From Auanema rhodensis (taxonomy: Eukaryota; Nematoda; Chromadorea; Rhabditida; Rhabditidae): a DNA stretch of 64,000 nucleotides. The position numbers and the translations under genes were made by a program. This document shows, one piece after another, positions 24,232-34,313 of the stretch (position 1 is the stretch's first letter; every line of letters begins with the position of its first letter). Under the pieces are notes generated by a model. The model worked only from the letters and a program-made list of their open reading frames with translations. It searched no databases and had not been told where the DNA came from. The DNA is taken from assembly GCA_964057225.1 (NCBI GenBank), contig OZ059896.1:18348501-18412500 (forward strand), read 5' to 3'.

Positions 24232-25160
24232 ATATTTTATATATTTATTTTTTAATTTTATTTGTTTACATTGTTTATAGATTGTGTTTATTATAGTTTA
24301 TAATTATTAATTTAACTTTTAAAAAGTCTGTTGTTTATGTAGGCGAACCATTTTGTTCACCGTACCTCTTATGGGTAAATCAATGGAACACATATCGAAG
24401 GATAATTCGATAAGAACGATATGAAATACAAAAGTTAATGGAACACATATCGAAGGTTAATTCGATAAGATCGTTAAAACAGGTGCACTGACCCACACAA
24501 GAACCACATGGCAAACGTTTTGTTCATAAAAATATGATAAATAGCTGTACACCACATGTACCAAGTTGTCTAATATTTTCAAATTACATGAAAGAATAGT
24601 TTAAAGAACCTTTTTTTTTTTAATTTTATATTAGTATATTCTAATATACTAACTCAATAAAACACATATCGAAGGTTAATTCGATAGGATTCACAAACAA
24701 TTGTGTTGTTTCCAATGGAACACATATCGAAGATTAATTCGATAAGATCGTTAAAACAGGTGCGCTGACCCACACATGTACCACATGGCAAAAGTTTGTT
24801 CATAAAAATATGATAAATAGCTGTACAGCACAAGTACCCATAACGCTAAAGAATACTTACTATGCCAAGGGGTCATGGGTATATACTTTTTAGTATCAAA
24901 AATGTTAATGGAACACATATCGAATATCAATTCGATACGATTGTGGAAACAGATACGTTGACCTACAATGAACCAAATGGCAAAGCACTTGTTCATTAAA
25001 GTATAACAAATAGCTGTATAGCATATGCATCAAGATTTCTAATATTCTCAAATTACGTGGAAAGAAGAGTATATAGAAAAAGTTTTAGTGTGTATATTAC
25101 TAATATTCTAATACCCTAACTCAAAGAACACATATCGAAGATTAATTCGATAAGATTGTT
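24170..25160. repeat. Dispersed dyad repeats in Polinton B subterminal region
   Basis: Irregularly spaced copies of ACACATATCGAAGGTTAATTCGATAAG and variants (near 24191, 24388, 24437, 24664, 24720, 24911, 25127). Several are followed by a longer shared block (GTGCACTGACC...ACCACATGGCAAA). Otherwise this stretch has no gene. Confidence 0.8.
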
Positions 25161-25386
25161 GAAACAGTTGCGCTGACCACAACAATACATGCGTATTTAT
25201 TAACAGCGGATTGGCAACTGCCACTGTTGACAGCTGTAATATGATACAATGTTGAGTGTTGGCAACATTGTTACGTGACAATAAAACAACTGACTGTTCT
25301 TGCAATGAAGTGTAATATAAATGTGTAAAATGAAATATGGATAACTACCTCTCAGAGTTTGCATAATTTTATTCTAACAAGATACA

Positions 25387-27435
25387 ATGGCTGCTAACAG
25401 GTTGTGTTTTTTCCTATCTTTTTTTTTTAATTAAAACATTTATTTTCAGTTATAAGCGTGTATGTGAAGAGTTGGGGTTCGATTATGAGGAAATTTATCA
25501 ACTCAGGTAATTTAACAATATTTTTAAAATATACATCTTTGTTTTTTTTAGTAAGCGCATAAAACTTACCGAGAGTGGTGGTGTTGAGCTGTGTGACCCC
25601 GCAATAACCACTTCCAATAGTGGTCCCTCGTCATCAAGGGTTATTGAAGTTATCACCTTGGATGACAGCGATAATGAGTAAGCTATCATATAATGAAAAA
25701 GCATGAAATTTTTTTTTTCAGAGAATGGAATCCCGAGATGCCATCAACTAGTGGAGAACAATTAGGAGGCGGTTCATCCTTCAACGATATTTGTCAAATA
25801 AAGGTACGAGCTTTTAAACTTTTTTTTTTTTTTTTTCATGTTACAATTCTTTTCACTCTATATCTTTTATTTGGTTACATATCTTGAGCAATTTTGAATT
25901 CTGCCATCTATTTTTAAACAAATCATCATACATTTGGTGGCTTTTTGAAAAATAAAATAAAATCTTATCCCAAATCCATGCCATAATATCATTTATTAAA
26001 TTTTTATTCATTAAAATACACTTAAATTTAAATATTTTGATGCTCAAAAACTGACACATTTAAATATTTTGTATTTTCTAAACCATTTCACTCCATCTCT
26101 TTTATTTAATTTCATATTTTAAACAATTTTAAATTTTTACCACTACTTTATAATTTTTATTTATTAAACTTTTTAATCATTAAATTACACTTGAATTTAA
26201 ATATTTTGATGCGCAAAAACAGAAACATTTAAATATTTTGTTTTTTCTAAACCATTTCACTCCATCTATTTTAAACAATTTTATATTTCTACCACTATTT
26301 CATAATTTCATTTTTTAAATTTTTAATCATTAAAAAAAAAAAAAACATTTAAATTTCAATATTGTGATGCTCAAAAACTGAAACATGAAACAGATTTATA
26401 TTGTCTAAGCCATTTCACTTCATCTCTTTTATTTAATCACATATCTTGAACAAATTTAAATTTCTATCACTTTTTCATAATTTCGTTTATTAAATTTTTA
26501 ATCATTAAAAAACATTTAAATTTCAATATTGTGATGCTCAAAAACTGAAACATTTAAATATTTTGTATTTTCTAAACCATTTCACTTCATCTCTTTTATT
26601 TATGTATATTTTAAACAATTTTATAATTCTACTATTATTTAATTTTTATTTATTAAATTTTTAAACATTAAAAAAAAAATTGATGCTCAAAAACTGAAAC
26701 ATTTAAATATTTTGTATTTTTCTAATCGTTTTGAAACAAACTAAACATATATTTGAAAACATTTCAATTAAATAAAGAATAACGACTATAACAAACAAAG
26801 AGACATAATAATTTTAAGCAAAAGATGAAACAATTCATATATATTCTTAAAACTATTTTTATTTAAACTTTTAAAAATAAAAATAAAAAAAAGCATGTAA
26901 ACTGTTATAAATGTTGTTTATTATAGTGGTCACACCGGCGCATAAAACGCACCGGTCGTTTTACCAACGTGGTCGTTCGATCGCTCACGTTCCCACACTT
27001 GGAAAATGTTGATGAACCAATGCATGTTATCATGCCGCGGTTATTCAACGAATTCCTTGATCGTTGTCTTGCTGAAAGCGGTGTGCCTGATAAGCAAAAA
27101 GCCTTATTTTGTTTATCAATTGAGCACCCTTCCTTTGAAAAGGGCTCCATATTTATGGACTTTCGTAGAAGGGAGCATCTGGATGGCGTAGCCATTACGA
27201 ATGCCATCAGCAAGGTGCAGCAATCAAAACGAGAGGCTGTGATCAGCCAGGCAATGAATATTGAGATGTATGTGTTTGATGAAAGGCCAGCGCAGCCAAG
27301 CCTGATGCCTGGTGAAGGTAGAGTCGGGTTTTATTTTGACCCCGAACTCAAAATACCTGGAACCATTGCCAACAGTGACTCACATTGTCTGGCTAGATCA
27401 GCAGTTGTGGGAATGTGGAAAGCTGACGAGCTGGC
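25387..27435 (+). pseudogene. polB: Polinton B DNA polymerase, 5' part
   Basis: Exons 25387-25400, 25450-25506, 25552-25677, 25722-25803 and 26927-27435 (exon 5, cut by the LTR element after TGGC). They match the first five exons of the intact polymerase of A in size and phase. The acidic N-terminal motif VIEVITLDDSD and the start SHRRIKRTGRFTNVVVRSL of the conserved part are visible. The remainder resumes at 47680. The long fourth intron (1.1 kb) carries tandem repeats. Confidence 0.93.
25845..26750. repeat. AT-rich tandem repeats (period about 160-170 bp) in polymerase intron
   Basis: Repeated blocks contain ACATTTAAATATTTTGT, CTAAACCATTTCACTCC and ATGCTCAAAAACTGA, with the CCATTTCACT landmark near 26083, 26252, 26410 and 26578. 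They occur in intron 4 of B. The equivalent intron of A (42554-43136) is half as long and lacks them. Confidence 0.8.
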
Positions 27436-27836
27436 TGTAATATCCTTGATTTGGATATTAATATTCCATGTTATTGACCCTTAGATTGATGTGTTGTAAA
27501 AGAAACAATAAGATTTGAGGAAGAGAGAAAGATTTATTATAAATAAAAAACATTTAAACAATAAAGAAATAAAGATAAAGATAAGTCCGCCAACTGAAGA
27601 TTCAGTTGAATGGCAAGCTTATATAGCGAATGTTATCAGCATTTTCCACGAAAGGTTATAAGTTGTCAATGACAATTATAACTATCTCGGAAAATGCTGA
27701 GGTTGCAAAATATAACTGATAACATAATACACTAAGACAAGAAACTAGAATTATAAAATATAAAATATAAAACACAGAATAAAGAAATACATAAAAATTA
27801 TAGAAAGAATAAAGTGAAGAATTATAAAGTATAACA
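27436..27836 (-). repeat. 3' LTR
   Basis: 401 bp. On the minus strand it begins TGTTATAC and ends GGATATTACA, and it contains a TATATAAG box read on that strand near 27,620. No clear polypurine tract adjoins it (the inner flank reads AAGAGCGGTAGCA). Confidence 0.95.
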
Positions 27837-27893
27837 TGCTACCGCTCTTGAAGTCCTGTGTCCTCACAGGTATGCATAAGGTTTCCAAAATTT

Positions 27894-28700
27894 TCATAAT
27901 GTTGCAGCTAGCTTTTTGATGAGATCCTTATGTACTTTTCTCATCTTTCCTTGACTCATTTCCAATTCCACATATGAGTTGTATACGCCTGTAATTTTGA
28001 ACGGTCCATTATAAGTGGGTCGCAATTTGCCGTGAACCGTCATATCCTTTAATAGTACCATTTCACCTATTTCAAATATACGTGATGCTATTCGGTTACT
28101 ATTATTCAGCCGATTTTGTTGTTCAATTGATTTTAATTGAATTTTTTCTTGGATAGAATCCCAGGTATTTTTCCGATTCTCATTTCTTTCCAATAATTCG
28201 TCATTTTCAGGAGAATTTAGATGAGGTTGTCCTGGTAATTGACGGTCCATAGGTAGTCGTGCGTCTCTTCCAAATAAAGCAATGTATGGGCTGATTCCGG
28301 TAGTTGTACTTGGGATTGTATTTAGTGCGAATGTCATTTTAGGTAATTGTGAGGCCCATTGAGAGACACGGTTTTCAGCACAAGTGGATAAACATTCCTG
28401 GATGGTTCGATGTAGTCGTTCCACTTGACCGTTTGTATTTTTGTGATATGGCAGAGAGAAGGTTTGTACAATTCCAAATTCGTTGCACATTAACTTGAAT
28501 TCTTTAGATATAAAATTTCCTCCATTGTCAGACACGATGCTCACTGGTGGTCCAAAAATGAAGACGAAATTCGTCAGGAACTTTCGGACTGTTTCTTCGG
28601 CATTCTGTGTGCGTAAAGGTATGCTCGTTATCCATTTCGAAAAAGCATCTTGAATAGAAAGAATATATTTAAATCCATTAGTGCTAGGGGAAAAAGGTCC
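27894..28700 (-). pseudogene. Retrotransposon integrase, C-terminal two thirds
   Basis: Open frame of 268 residues without its own start. The core has the catalytic acids: D in LSIQDAFSKW, D in IVSDNGGNF, E in NGQVERLHRTI. The C-terminal part (GEMVLLKD, then GPFKITGVY and a VHKDLIKKL tail) is the SH3-like domain typical of gypsy-type integrases. The N-terminal H2C2 zinc-binding module is absent: the frame joins unrelated sequence at about 28,700. Confidence 0.88.
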
Positions 28701-29004
28701 TGTCAGGTGCTGGTTTTGAAAACCATGACATTAAATCAGTTAATTGTTTAGCGTCAATATTGATGTTACGGCTGTAGAGATCTTCTTTATTCGAAGGCAT
28801 CGGTATTCCAAAAATGGTTTCTCGGTTTCTGAGTGTCCAGTTATCCAACAGCTTTAATTTCATTTCATATACTTGATCTTTCACTTGTCGTTGCATAAAA
28901 TGACTATGAAAGAACAGTTTCATTCGATAATATTCTATCAGTTGAGGTTGAGAATACTGATAGCGTAGTTCACGAAGTAATTCTTTTGCTTTATATACCA
29001 CAGA
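28684..29004 (-). pseudogene. Retroelement segment of unknown identity (possible envelope remnant)
   Basis: Open frame upstream of the integrase piece, interrupted by the end of Polinton A at 29005. It is charged and has few cysteines (YRMKLFFHSHFMQRQVKDQVYEMKLKLL, in parts). I do not recognise it. It might continue the envelope-like frame on the other side of Polinton A, or be a connector from a lost pol region. It overlaps the integrase frame by a few bases in another phase, which marks a deletion junction. Confidence 0.4.
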
Positions 29005-30026
29005 AGTAGAGAGCCGTGCAAAATTTACTAACCACGCCCCCAAACAGCTGTCAAAAACATACTTTTGGGGGGCGTCAGCTGCTAAAAACATACTTTTGGG
29101 GGCGTCAGCTGTCAAAAACATATTTTTGAGCGTCAGCTGTTAAAATCATATTTTGGGATCATGGTTCATGGATTTTCCTTTTTTAAATATAAAAGTCATG
29201 ATTTAAAGCATGATTTTTTTTTTTTGATTTTTTTTTTTTTTAATTTTTTTTTTTTTTAAATCAAATTTAAATATGCTTTCTCAAATGTATGTATATATTT
29301 TCAATTATTTTAAAATATATTAAGTAAAAATAAAAATCTTAATTTTAAATATTTAAATTATATTTAAATTTTATATATATATATATAAATTTTATTTAAA
29401 CTTTAAATATTTAAATTATATTTAAATTTTATATATATAAATTATATTTAAACTTTAAATTTTATATATAAATTATATTTAAGTTTTAAATATATAAATT
29501 TGTTTTTAAATTTTATTTATTTCTTTATTTCTTTATTATATTTATTAATAATGTTTGTTTACTTATTTTGTTTATTATGTTATAATATTGTGTTTTTTTT
29601 ACTGTTTTTATTTTTAAAGATCAATAAAATTTTTGCATGTAGATAATTTTGTTCACCGTACTTGTTATGGGTAATTCAATGGAACACATATCGAAGGTTA
29701 ATTCGATAAGAACGATATGAAATACCAAAATTCAATGGAACACATATCGAAGGTTAATTCGATAAGAACGATATGAAATACCAAAATTTAATGGAACACA
29801 TATCGAAGGTTAATTCGATAAGAACGACATTAAATTATTAATTTTTGAAATTACAAATTGTTATTAATTATATTTATTCTAACAAGTAAAAGTTTCAAAT
29901 TAAAAGAAAATACTAGTTTTAAACTTTATTTTACTAATATAACAATACAATAACTAAATAGAGCACACATTGAAGGTAAATACAATAAGATTAAGAAACA
30001 GTTGCGCTGACCTCAACGCCACGCAT
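29005..30026 (+). repeat. Left terminal inverted repeat of Polinton A
   Basis: About 1.0 kb, matching the reverse complement of 43746-44596 apart from indels in the AT-rich middle. It starts with four 30-bp direct repeats containing CAGCTG (29046-29150), then homopolymer-rich AT DNA, then three 56-bp dyad repeats (about 29672-29830). Confidence 0.88.
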
Positions 30027-30490
30027 ATCGATGGTTAATAAACAGTAATAACTGCACTGTGCGGGTTTAAATATAGTATAATCATTTTAACATTTCAAAA
30101 GTTTTAGTTTCGTAATATAATCATTATTAAATATTCAAGAATGAAATATTTTTACATATAAAACGTTGGCAGTCATATGTTTTGTGCTACAATATGGGTG
30201 TAAAAGTATACTATGAATAATATATGAGATATTAAGCAAAGTTTAAAAAGCCTAAATGTTTTACAGAGATGGCTGTTGTTTATGGCACAAACGGTAAACA
30301 ATAATGTTTAAAGAGATGTAAAAACTAATTAATATGCAGATTGTTTACAGGTTCAGAGTGCGCCAACTGCTGGCAACTGTCGACGAGATGAGTATATCTG
30401 CATAAATATGCTGTAAAATCTAATTAATAAAAGAATTTCATCAGCAAACTTGATTGTAACACAATGGGTTGTACTTTACAAAAATCTTTG

Positions 30491-30498
30491 TATAAAAG
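30491..30498 (+). promoter_or_regulatory. TATA box of the terminal gene, Polinton A
   Basis: TATAAAAG, within a block conserved in all four copies (22702, 30491, 59546-59553 minus, 62328). About 35 bp downstream is a CATTTCAGCTC segment that could be an initiator or a splice acceptor. The ATG of the terminal gene follows at 30650. Confidence 0.6.
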
Positions 30499-30649
30499 GT
30501 TGGCAATTTTGCTACATTTACATTTCAGCTCTGCCAACTATCCGAGGATCCGACGTTTCACCATCTCCTGCCACTCTTTGCCAATCGCCATAGACTGCTC
30601 CTCTCTGCAAGTTTGCCTTATATTTTAGAAAGTTGGATCTTTAGCGGAA

Positions 30650-31236
30650 ATGAAGCGTGCTGTACTTGCTGATGTGACAAATGTTGTGCGCAAATCGCCT
30701 GAACCTGAAGTACCACGACCACCCACACCAGCTCCAAATTTTACAAGTTTTGGTATGAACCTTAACTTGTATTTATTAAATCTTTAATTTAGATTCACCA
30801 ATAAAGCAGATGGAGATTCTGAGAGAGAGCACTCCACCAAGGAGTGTATTAATGAGACCAATTTGTCTCTGCAAAACTTGTAGGGAATCATTGCAGGTTA
30901 TAGACGAGTATCACTGTTTCAGCCTCTGTATAAAGTGTAGAGGAAGGAATGATGCGTTGGGTCTTTTGAAGGAATTTCGTCATTATAAGCCCGAAAAGTT
31001 CTCTATTAATGTAAGCTTGCATATTTATTTATTTTCAATTTTATAATTTTTTTTAGATGCGCTCTTATAACACCATGACGTGCAAGCAATTGTTGAACAA
31101 TATGGGCTATATTGTTATATATGCAGATGAGGCTACTGTAAAGACTTTTGGTTATAAGCAGAATGTATTCTACTTTAAACTAAGTCCAGAAGCACTCAAC
31201 CTGAACATGTTTATCCGCTTTGATCCTTCATTTTGA
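30650..31236 (+). CDS. Terminal Polinton protein with Cys-rich zinc-binding motif, unknown function
   Basis: 166 aa from three exons (30650-30752, 30793-31010, 31057-31236). The N-terminus is a short basic start (MKRAVLADVTN) and a Pro-rich segment (EPEVPRPPTPAPNF). The middle has ICLCKTCRESLQ and CFSLCIKCRGR, which look like paired zinc-binding cysteines. The C-terminus is a compact domain (TCKQLLNNMGYIVIYADEAT ... FYFKL) without cysteines. It is present at the same subterminal place in A, B (broken) and C. It is the only gene placed next to the terminal repeat, so a role early in the cycle (DNA binding or replication) is possible, but that is inference. I do not recognise the family. Confidence 0.8.
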
Positions 31237-31531
31237 CTACAACAAGCACAAATAGTACAATTGGCGTTTTATTCTTGTTTTGTTATGTGGCATTTTTATA
31301 TTCTCAGCCGTAACATTTTTTTTTTCCAGCTCTTGCGAATATCCATCAATGGCTCATCAATTGAGGACGAATGATCAACCAACTGGTAAGAATTTGAAAA
31401 TTTGAATAGTCTACATTTTTTTTTTGCAGGTTGAATTGTTGTTTGTATTTTGCTGGTTTTTTATTGTTACATTATTCGATATATCAAATAAATCATTTAT
31501 TATAATTACAATTGTTTATAACATTGAAAAA

Positions 31532-32599
31532 TTATACATTTAAATTTTCTGCATCTATCCATTCATTAAAGTTGTCGGGATATCCACTCCATTTTACAAA
31601 TACTTGACGTTTACCGCTTCGAGTACGCTCTTTTAAAACATTTTCTATATAGTACTTGTTACTTTTATTAGTAGCCAAGACAAGTTCAGGTTCGTAGAAT
31701 ATTCCCTTTATACGTTCACCATTATAATCTACAAGTTTATACACGGTTGGGTTTCCGGTTACAACCTCATCAATTGTGAACAGCTCCATTGTATATCCAG
31801 ACTCGTAGCTTTTTTCAAAAGTACGCCTATTTTTGCTTATGCGAACAGTATCACCAATTTTAAAGCGGCTTTTAACAGCTGGTGCATATTCTTCAATGAA
31901 TATATTTGCTTTAACATCAATGGGCCGCATTTTTATGGAGCGGTTATAAGATTTGTTTATTCCTTCAACCAAATCATCTAGGATATCAATCCAACGATGA
32001 TTATTCTTGTAATAGAGATATTTCATCATGCGTGTTTTTAAAGTTCTATTTGCTCGCTCCACCATTGCAGCCTTTTGTGGTGAACTTGTAGATCCGTGCA
32101 GTATGGCAAACTTTTTGAATAGTTTTTCACAATGACTATTATAAAACTCTGTGCCATTATCAGTAATCAACTGAATTGGTATAAAATTCTTGAATAAATT
32201 TTCAAATGCACTAGCAACCTCTATACCACCTTTAGTTTTCAAAGGCCTAACATATAACATGCGTGTATAAACATCAATCATGGTCAACATGTAAGCATAG
32301 CCGTCGTTTAATTTTTTATATTTTTGCATATCAACCAAATCTGCTTGCACTGTTAGAAATCGACCACATCCTCTAGTCTTTCTAGTCTGCATACGCATTC
32401 TGGTTGGTTTATGTCGTGTAAAAGTTTCAGAATCTTGCAAAAAATCATCAACTTGTACCTTTGAAATGCCATGTTTTCGTGCTTGCGATAATAAATTCTT
32501 GGCTGATGTATATGAAGCTGGGTGTTTTATATCGTAATAAATGCTCGCCAAAATATCATTTCCATAATCTAATGTAGAACCTTTTACGACCTTGGCCAT
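31532..32599 (-). CDS. int: Polinton integrase (retroviral type) with chromodomain
   Basis: DDE recombinase expected to insert the element's linear DNA. 355 aa from the ATG of MAKVVKGSTLDYG. The frame stays open 51 bases further upstream, but this start matches B. An N-terminal HTH-like part (YYDIKHPASYTSAKNLL, LQDSETFTRHKPTR) is followed by the rve core: D in VQADLVDM, D in LITDNGTEF, E in MVERANRTLK. An SH3-like region follows (FKIGDTVRISKNRR). The C-terminal chromodomain (ENVLKERTRSGKRQVFVKWSGYP ... NEWIDAEN) has the aromatic residues for methyl-lysine reading. Its start overlaps the end of the preceding gene by 44 bases. Confidence 0.95.
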   Translation of the reverse strand: MAKVVKGSTLDYGNDILASIYYDIKHPASYTSAKNLLSQARKHGISKVQVDDFLQDSETFTRHKPTRMRMQTRKTRGCGRFLTVQADLVDMQKYKKLNDGYAYMLTMIDVYTRMLYVRPLKTKGGIEVASAFENLFKNFIPIQLITDNGTEFYNSHCEKLFKKFAILHGSTSSPQKAAMVERANRTLKTRMMKYLYYKNNHRWIDILDDLVEGINKSYNRSIKMRPIDVKANIFIEEYAPAVKSRFKIGDTVRISKNRRTFEKSYESGYTMELFTIDEVVTGNPTVYKLVDYNGERIKGIFYEPELVLATNKSNKYYIENVLKERTRSGKRQVFVKWSGYPDNFNEWIDAENLNV

Positions 32600-33269
32600 T
32601 CTGTGAGTCTCCTTCTTGTGGTGTGTAATATGATTCGGCGGCAGTATCAAAAGTCTTTGACCTTTTACTTTTGAGTGTACGAACCGGTGATGGTGAATAT
32701 CTAATAACAGCTTTACGATGACGAGGCGTTCTAGGTAATATAGTAGAGTCCAAGTCTGTAACAGCCGGTTCAGCTCTAGTTACAACGTCAACTGAATCAT
32801 TGTCAGACTCTCTTCTAGTTTGTTTCTTGTTAGAACTTGGTACGCCTTTACTGGCTAAAAACTTTGACAAGACTGAAAATCCATTAGGCTCCGTTTTTGT
32901 TTTATCCAATACAAAATCTAAAATTTTTGTAATATTCGTGTTTGGTACAGCCTCATTATTAATCACAAGTTGGTTATTCTTGTTTGTGCGCACCTCTGGA
33001 AATTTCTCCCACAAATTGTTATACTTTCTTGGCAACTTGTATTCTGGCAATAGAGGTGGATCAGCATTTTCCACTTGTACTGATATGGGCGCATCTATAC
33101 TTTCTCTATAGTTTTTGAGACGAGCAATCAAGTCTTCGTATAGTTCAGCCTTTTTATAGTCGGGTATAGCTCTATTTTCTCGTAAAAGCTTGAGCTCTGC
33201 ATCAAACTTGTCTATATTAATTGTTTCCTCGTCGACAGGAATTAGTCGATATTTATGGTTGAGCTTCAT
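32556..33269 (-). CDS. Polinton protein of 237 aa, unknown, C-terminal RFYIRLW motif
   Basis: Starts MKLNHKYRLIPV and overlaps the stop of the upstream 101-aa gene by one base (TAATG). The first half is helical and charged. The middle holds PPLLPEYKLP and a motif VPNTNITKILDFVLDK, then a Ser/Thr/Lys-rich disordered stretch with PRTPRHRKAVIRYSPSP. It ends GRKRFYIRLWK, which is conserved in B. Placed between the ATPase group and integrase on one strand. No family recognised. A structural or DNA-binding capsid accessory role would fit the basic tail, as inference only. Confidence 0.78.
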   Translation of the reverse strand: MKLNHKYRLIPVDEETINIDKFDAELKLLRENRAIPDYKKAELYEDLIARLKNYRESIDAPISVQVENADPPLLPEYKLPRKYNNLWEKFPEVRTNKNNQLVINNEAVPNTNITKILDFVLDKTKTEPNGFSVLSKFLASKGVPSSNKKQTRRESDNDSVDVVTRAEPAVTDLDSTILPRTPRHRKAVIRYSPSPVRTLKSKRSKTFDTAAESYYTPQEGDSQNGQGRKRFYIRLWK

Positions 33270-33574
33270 TATTTAAAACCAAAATAGGCAATACCACATG
33301 TAACTATTGTTTTCAATTGTTTGTGTGAAAGCGTTGCCAATGATGATTTAGCCTTTTCCGGTGTGCGTATCAAAGCTATTTGACGTAATAATGAAGATAT
33401 GGGCAAGAGGGTTTTATATTCCTTGTTAGTTAAAAGAAAATTATTATTTTTCACAATATTAAATACAATTTCAACAATAATTTCAATTTGTGCAAAAGAA
33501 AATGAGGAAACAGAACAAGGAGTTTTGGCGCAAGAAGACAAAAAGTTGAAATTTGACAAAATACGACCACTCAT
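33269..33574 (-). CDS. Polinton protein of 101 aa, unknown
   Basis: Starts MSGRILSNFNFLSSCAKT, 12 bases after the ATPase stop codon, and ends overlapping the next start. Predicted mostly helical (IEIIVEIVFNIVKNNNFLL, LRQIALIRTPEKAKS). The equivalent in B is 102 aa with the same frame, and few substitutions change the protein, suggesting a real product. No motif or family recognised. Confidence 0.75.
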   Translation of the reverse strand: MSGRILSNFNFLSSCAKTPCSVSSFSFAQIEIIVEIVFNIVKNNNFLLTNKEYKTLLPISSLLRQIALIRTPEKAKSSLATLSHKQLKTIVTCGIAYFGFK

Positions 33575-33586
33575 TGAACAAGCACT

Positions 33587-34234
33587 TTAAACACTAAACA
33601 CATTTCTGGCAACATAAACAATAGGGTTCTCCGCTGTTATATCAGATAGTATACGCTGCTTCTCACTTGTTAAAGGATGATTGTCAATCAGTAAATGACT
33701 ATAGGGAGTAGACATTGCATCATCATACGCCTCTAGAGCATTTTTGAAACGTGGCCCAAATAATTGCTGCAGACAATTACGTATTTGTAATATATCTGAA
33801 TGACTTTTCATCAGTATTATATATGTACTATTGATTCGACTGGTCCTGTCCAGTTGAAATGCCGCTTGCACAAGATTAAACACTGCCAAATTCCAGTGAT
33901 GAGCCCATACTGTAAAAATGTTGTTGAGTAATTCCTTTGCTGCTTTATTCGATGAAAAAAAGTTCATCAAATCATCCAGCACTAGTATAGTATTTACTCC
34001 CTTTTGTTCTTTTATCAAATCAGGATCAGGAGGCCCTTGAATAATTATTAAACGCTCATCATTTATTGGTACACCTGACGATGACCCACATTGACTGAAC
34101 CAGAATATTCTATCAATGGGGACGTTGAAAAACTTTTCAGTATTTTCACATATGTGCTTTATGAGGGTTGTTTTACCGCATTGGGTAGCACCTATTACAG
34201 TTGTCTGACTGGGTAGTTTGAAGCTGAAAACCAT
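33587..34234 (-). CDS. Virus-like packaging ATPase (FtsK/HerA type)
   Basis: 215 aa. Predicted to power insertion of DNA into the capsid. Walker A is GATQCGKTT near residues 15-23, and Walker B is TILVLDDLM in the middle. A later segment (NLVQAAFQLDRTSRINSTYIILMKSHSD) resembles the sensor region of A32-like ATPases. The ATG chosen (MVFSFKLPSQ) gives the same length in A and B, and further in-frame codons upstream lack a shared ATG. Diverges from the penton gene with a 79-bp gap that must contain both promoters. First gene of a tightly packed leftward block: ATPase, 101-aa, 237-aa, integrase. Confidence 0.92.
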   Translation of the reverse strand: MVFSFKLPSQTTVIGATQCGKTTLIKHICENTEKFFNVPIDRIFWFSQCGSSSGVPINDERLIIIQGPPDPDLIKEQKGVNTILVLDDLMNFFSSNKAAKELLNNIFTVWAHHWNLAVFNLVQAAFQLDRTSRINSTYIILMKSHSDILQIRNCLQQLFGPRFKNALEAYDDAMSTPYSHLLIDNHPLTSEKQRILSDITAENPIVYVARNVFSV

Positions 34235-34313
34235 AATCAACCACTCGTAAATGTACCTAAAATGCAAATGATTTCATTTGCAATAGTGTACACGTATCAA
34301 GTGGTGGTTTGTC

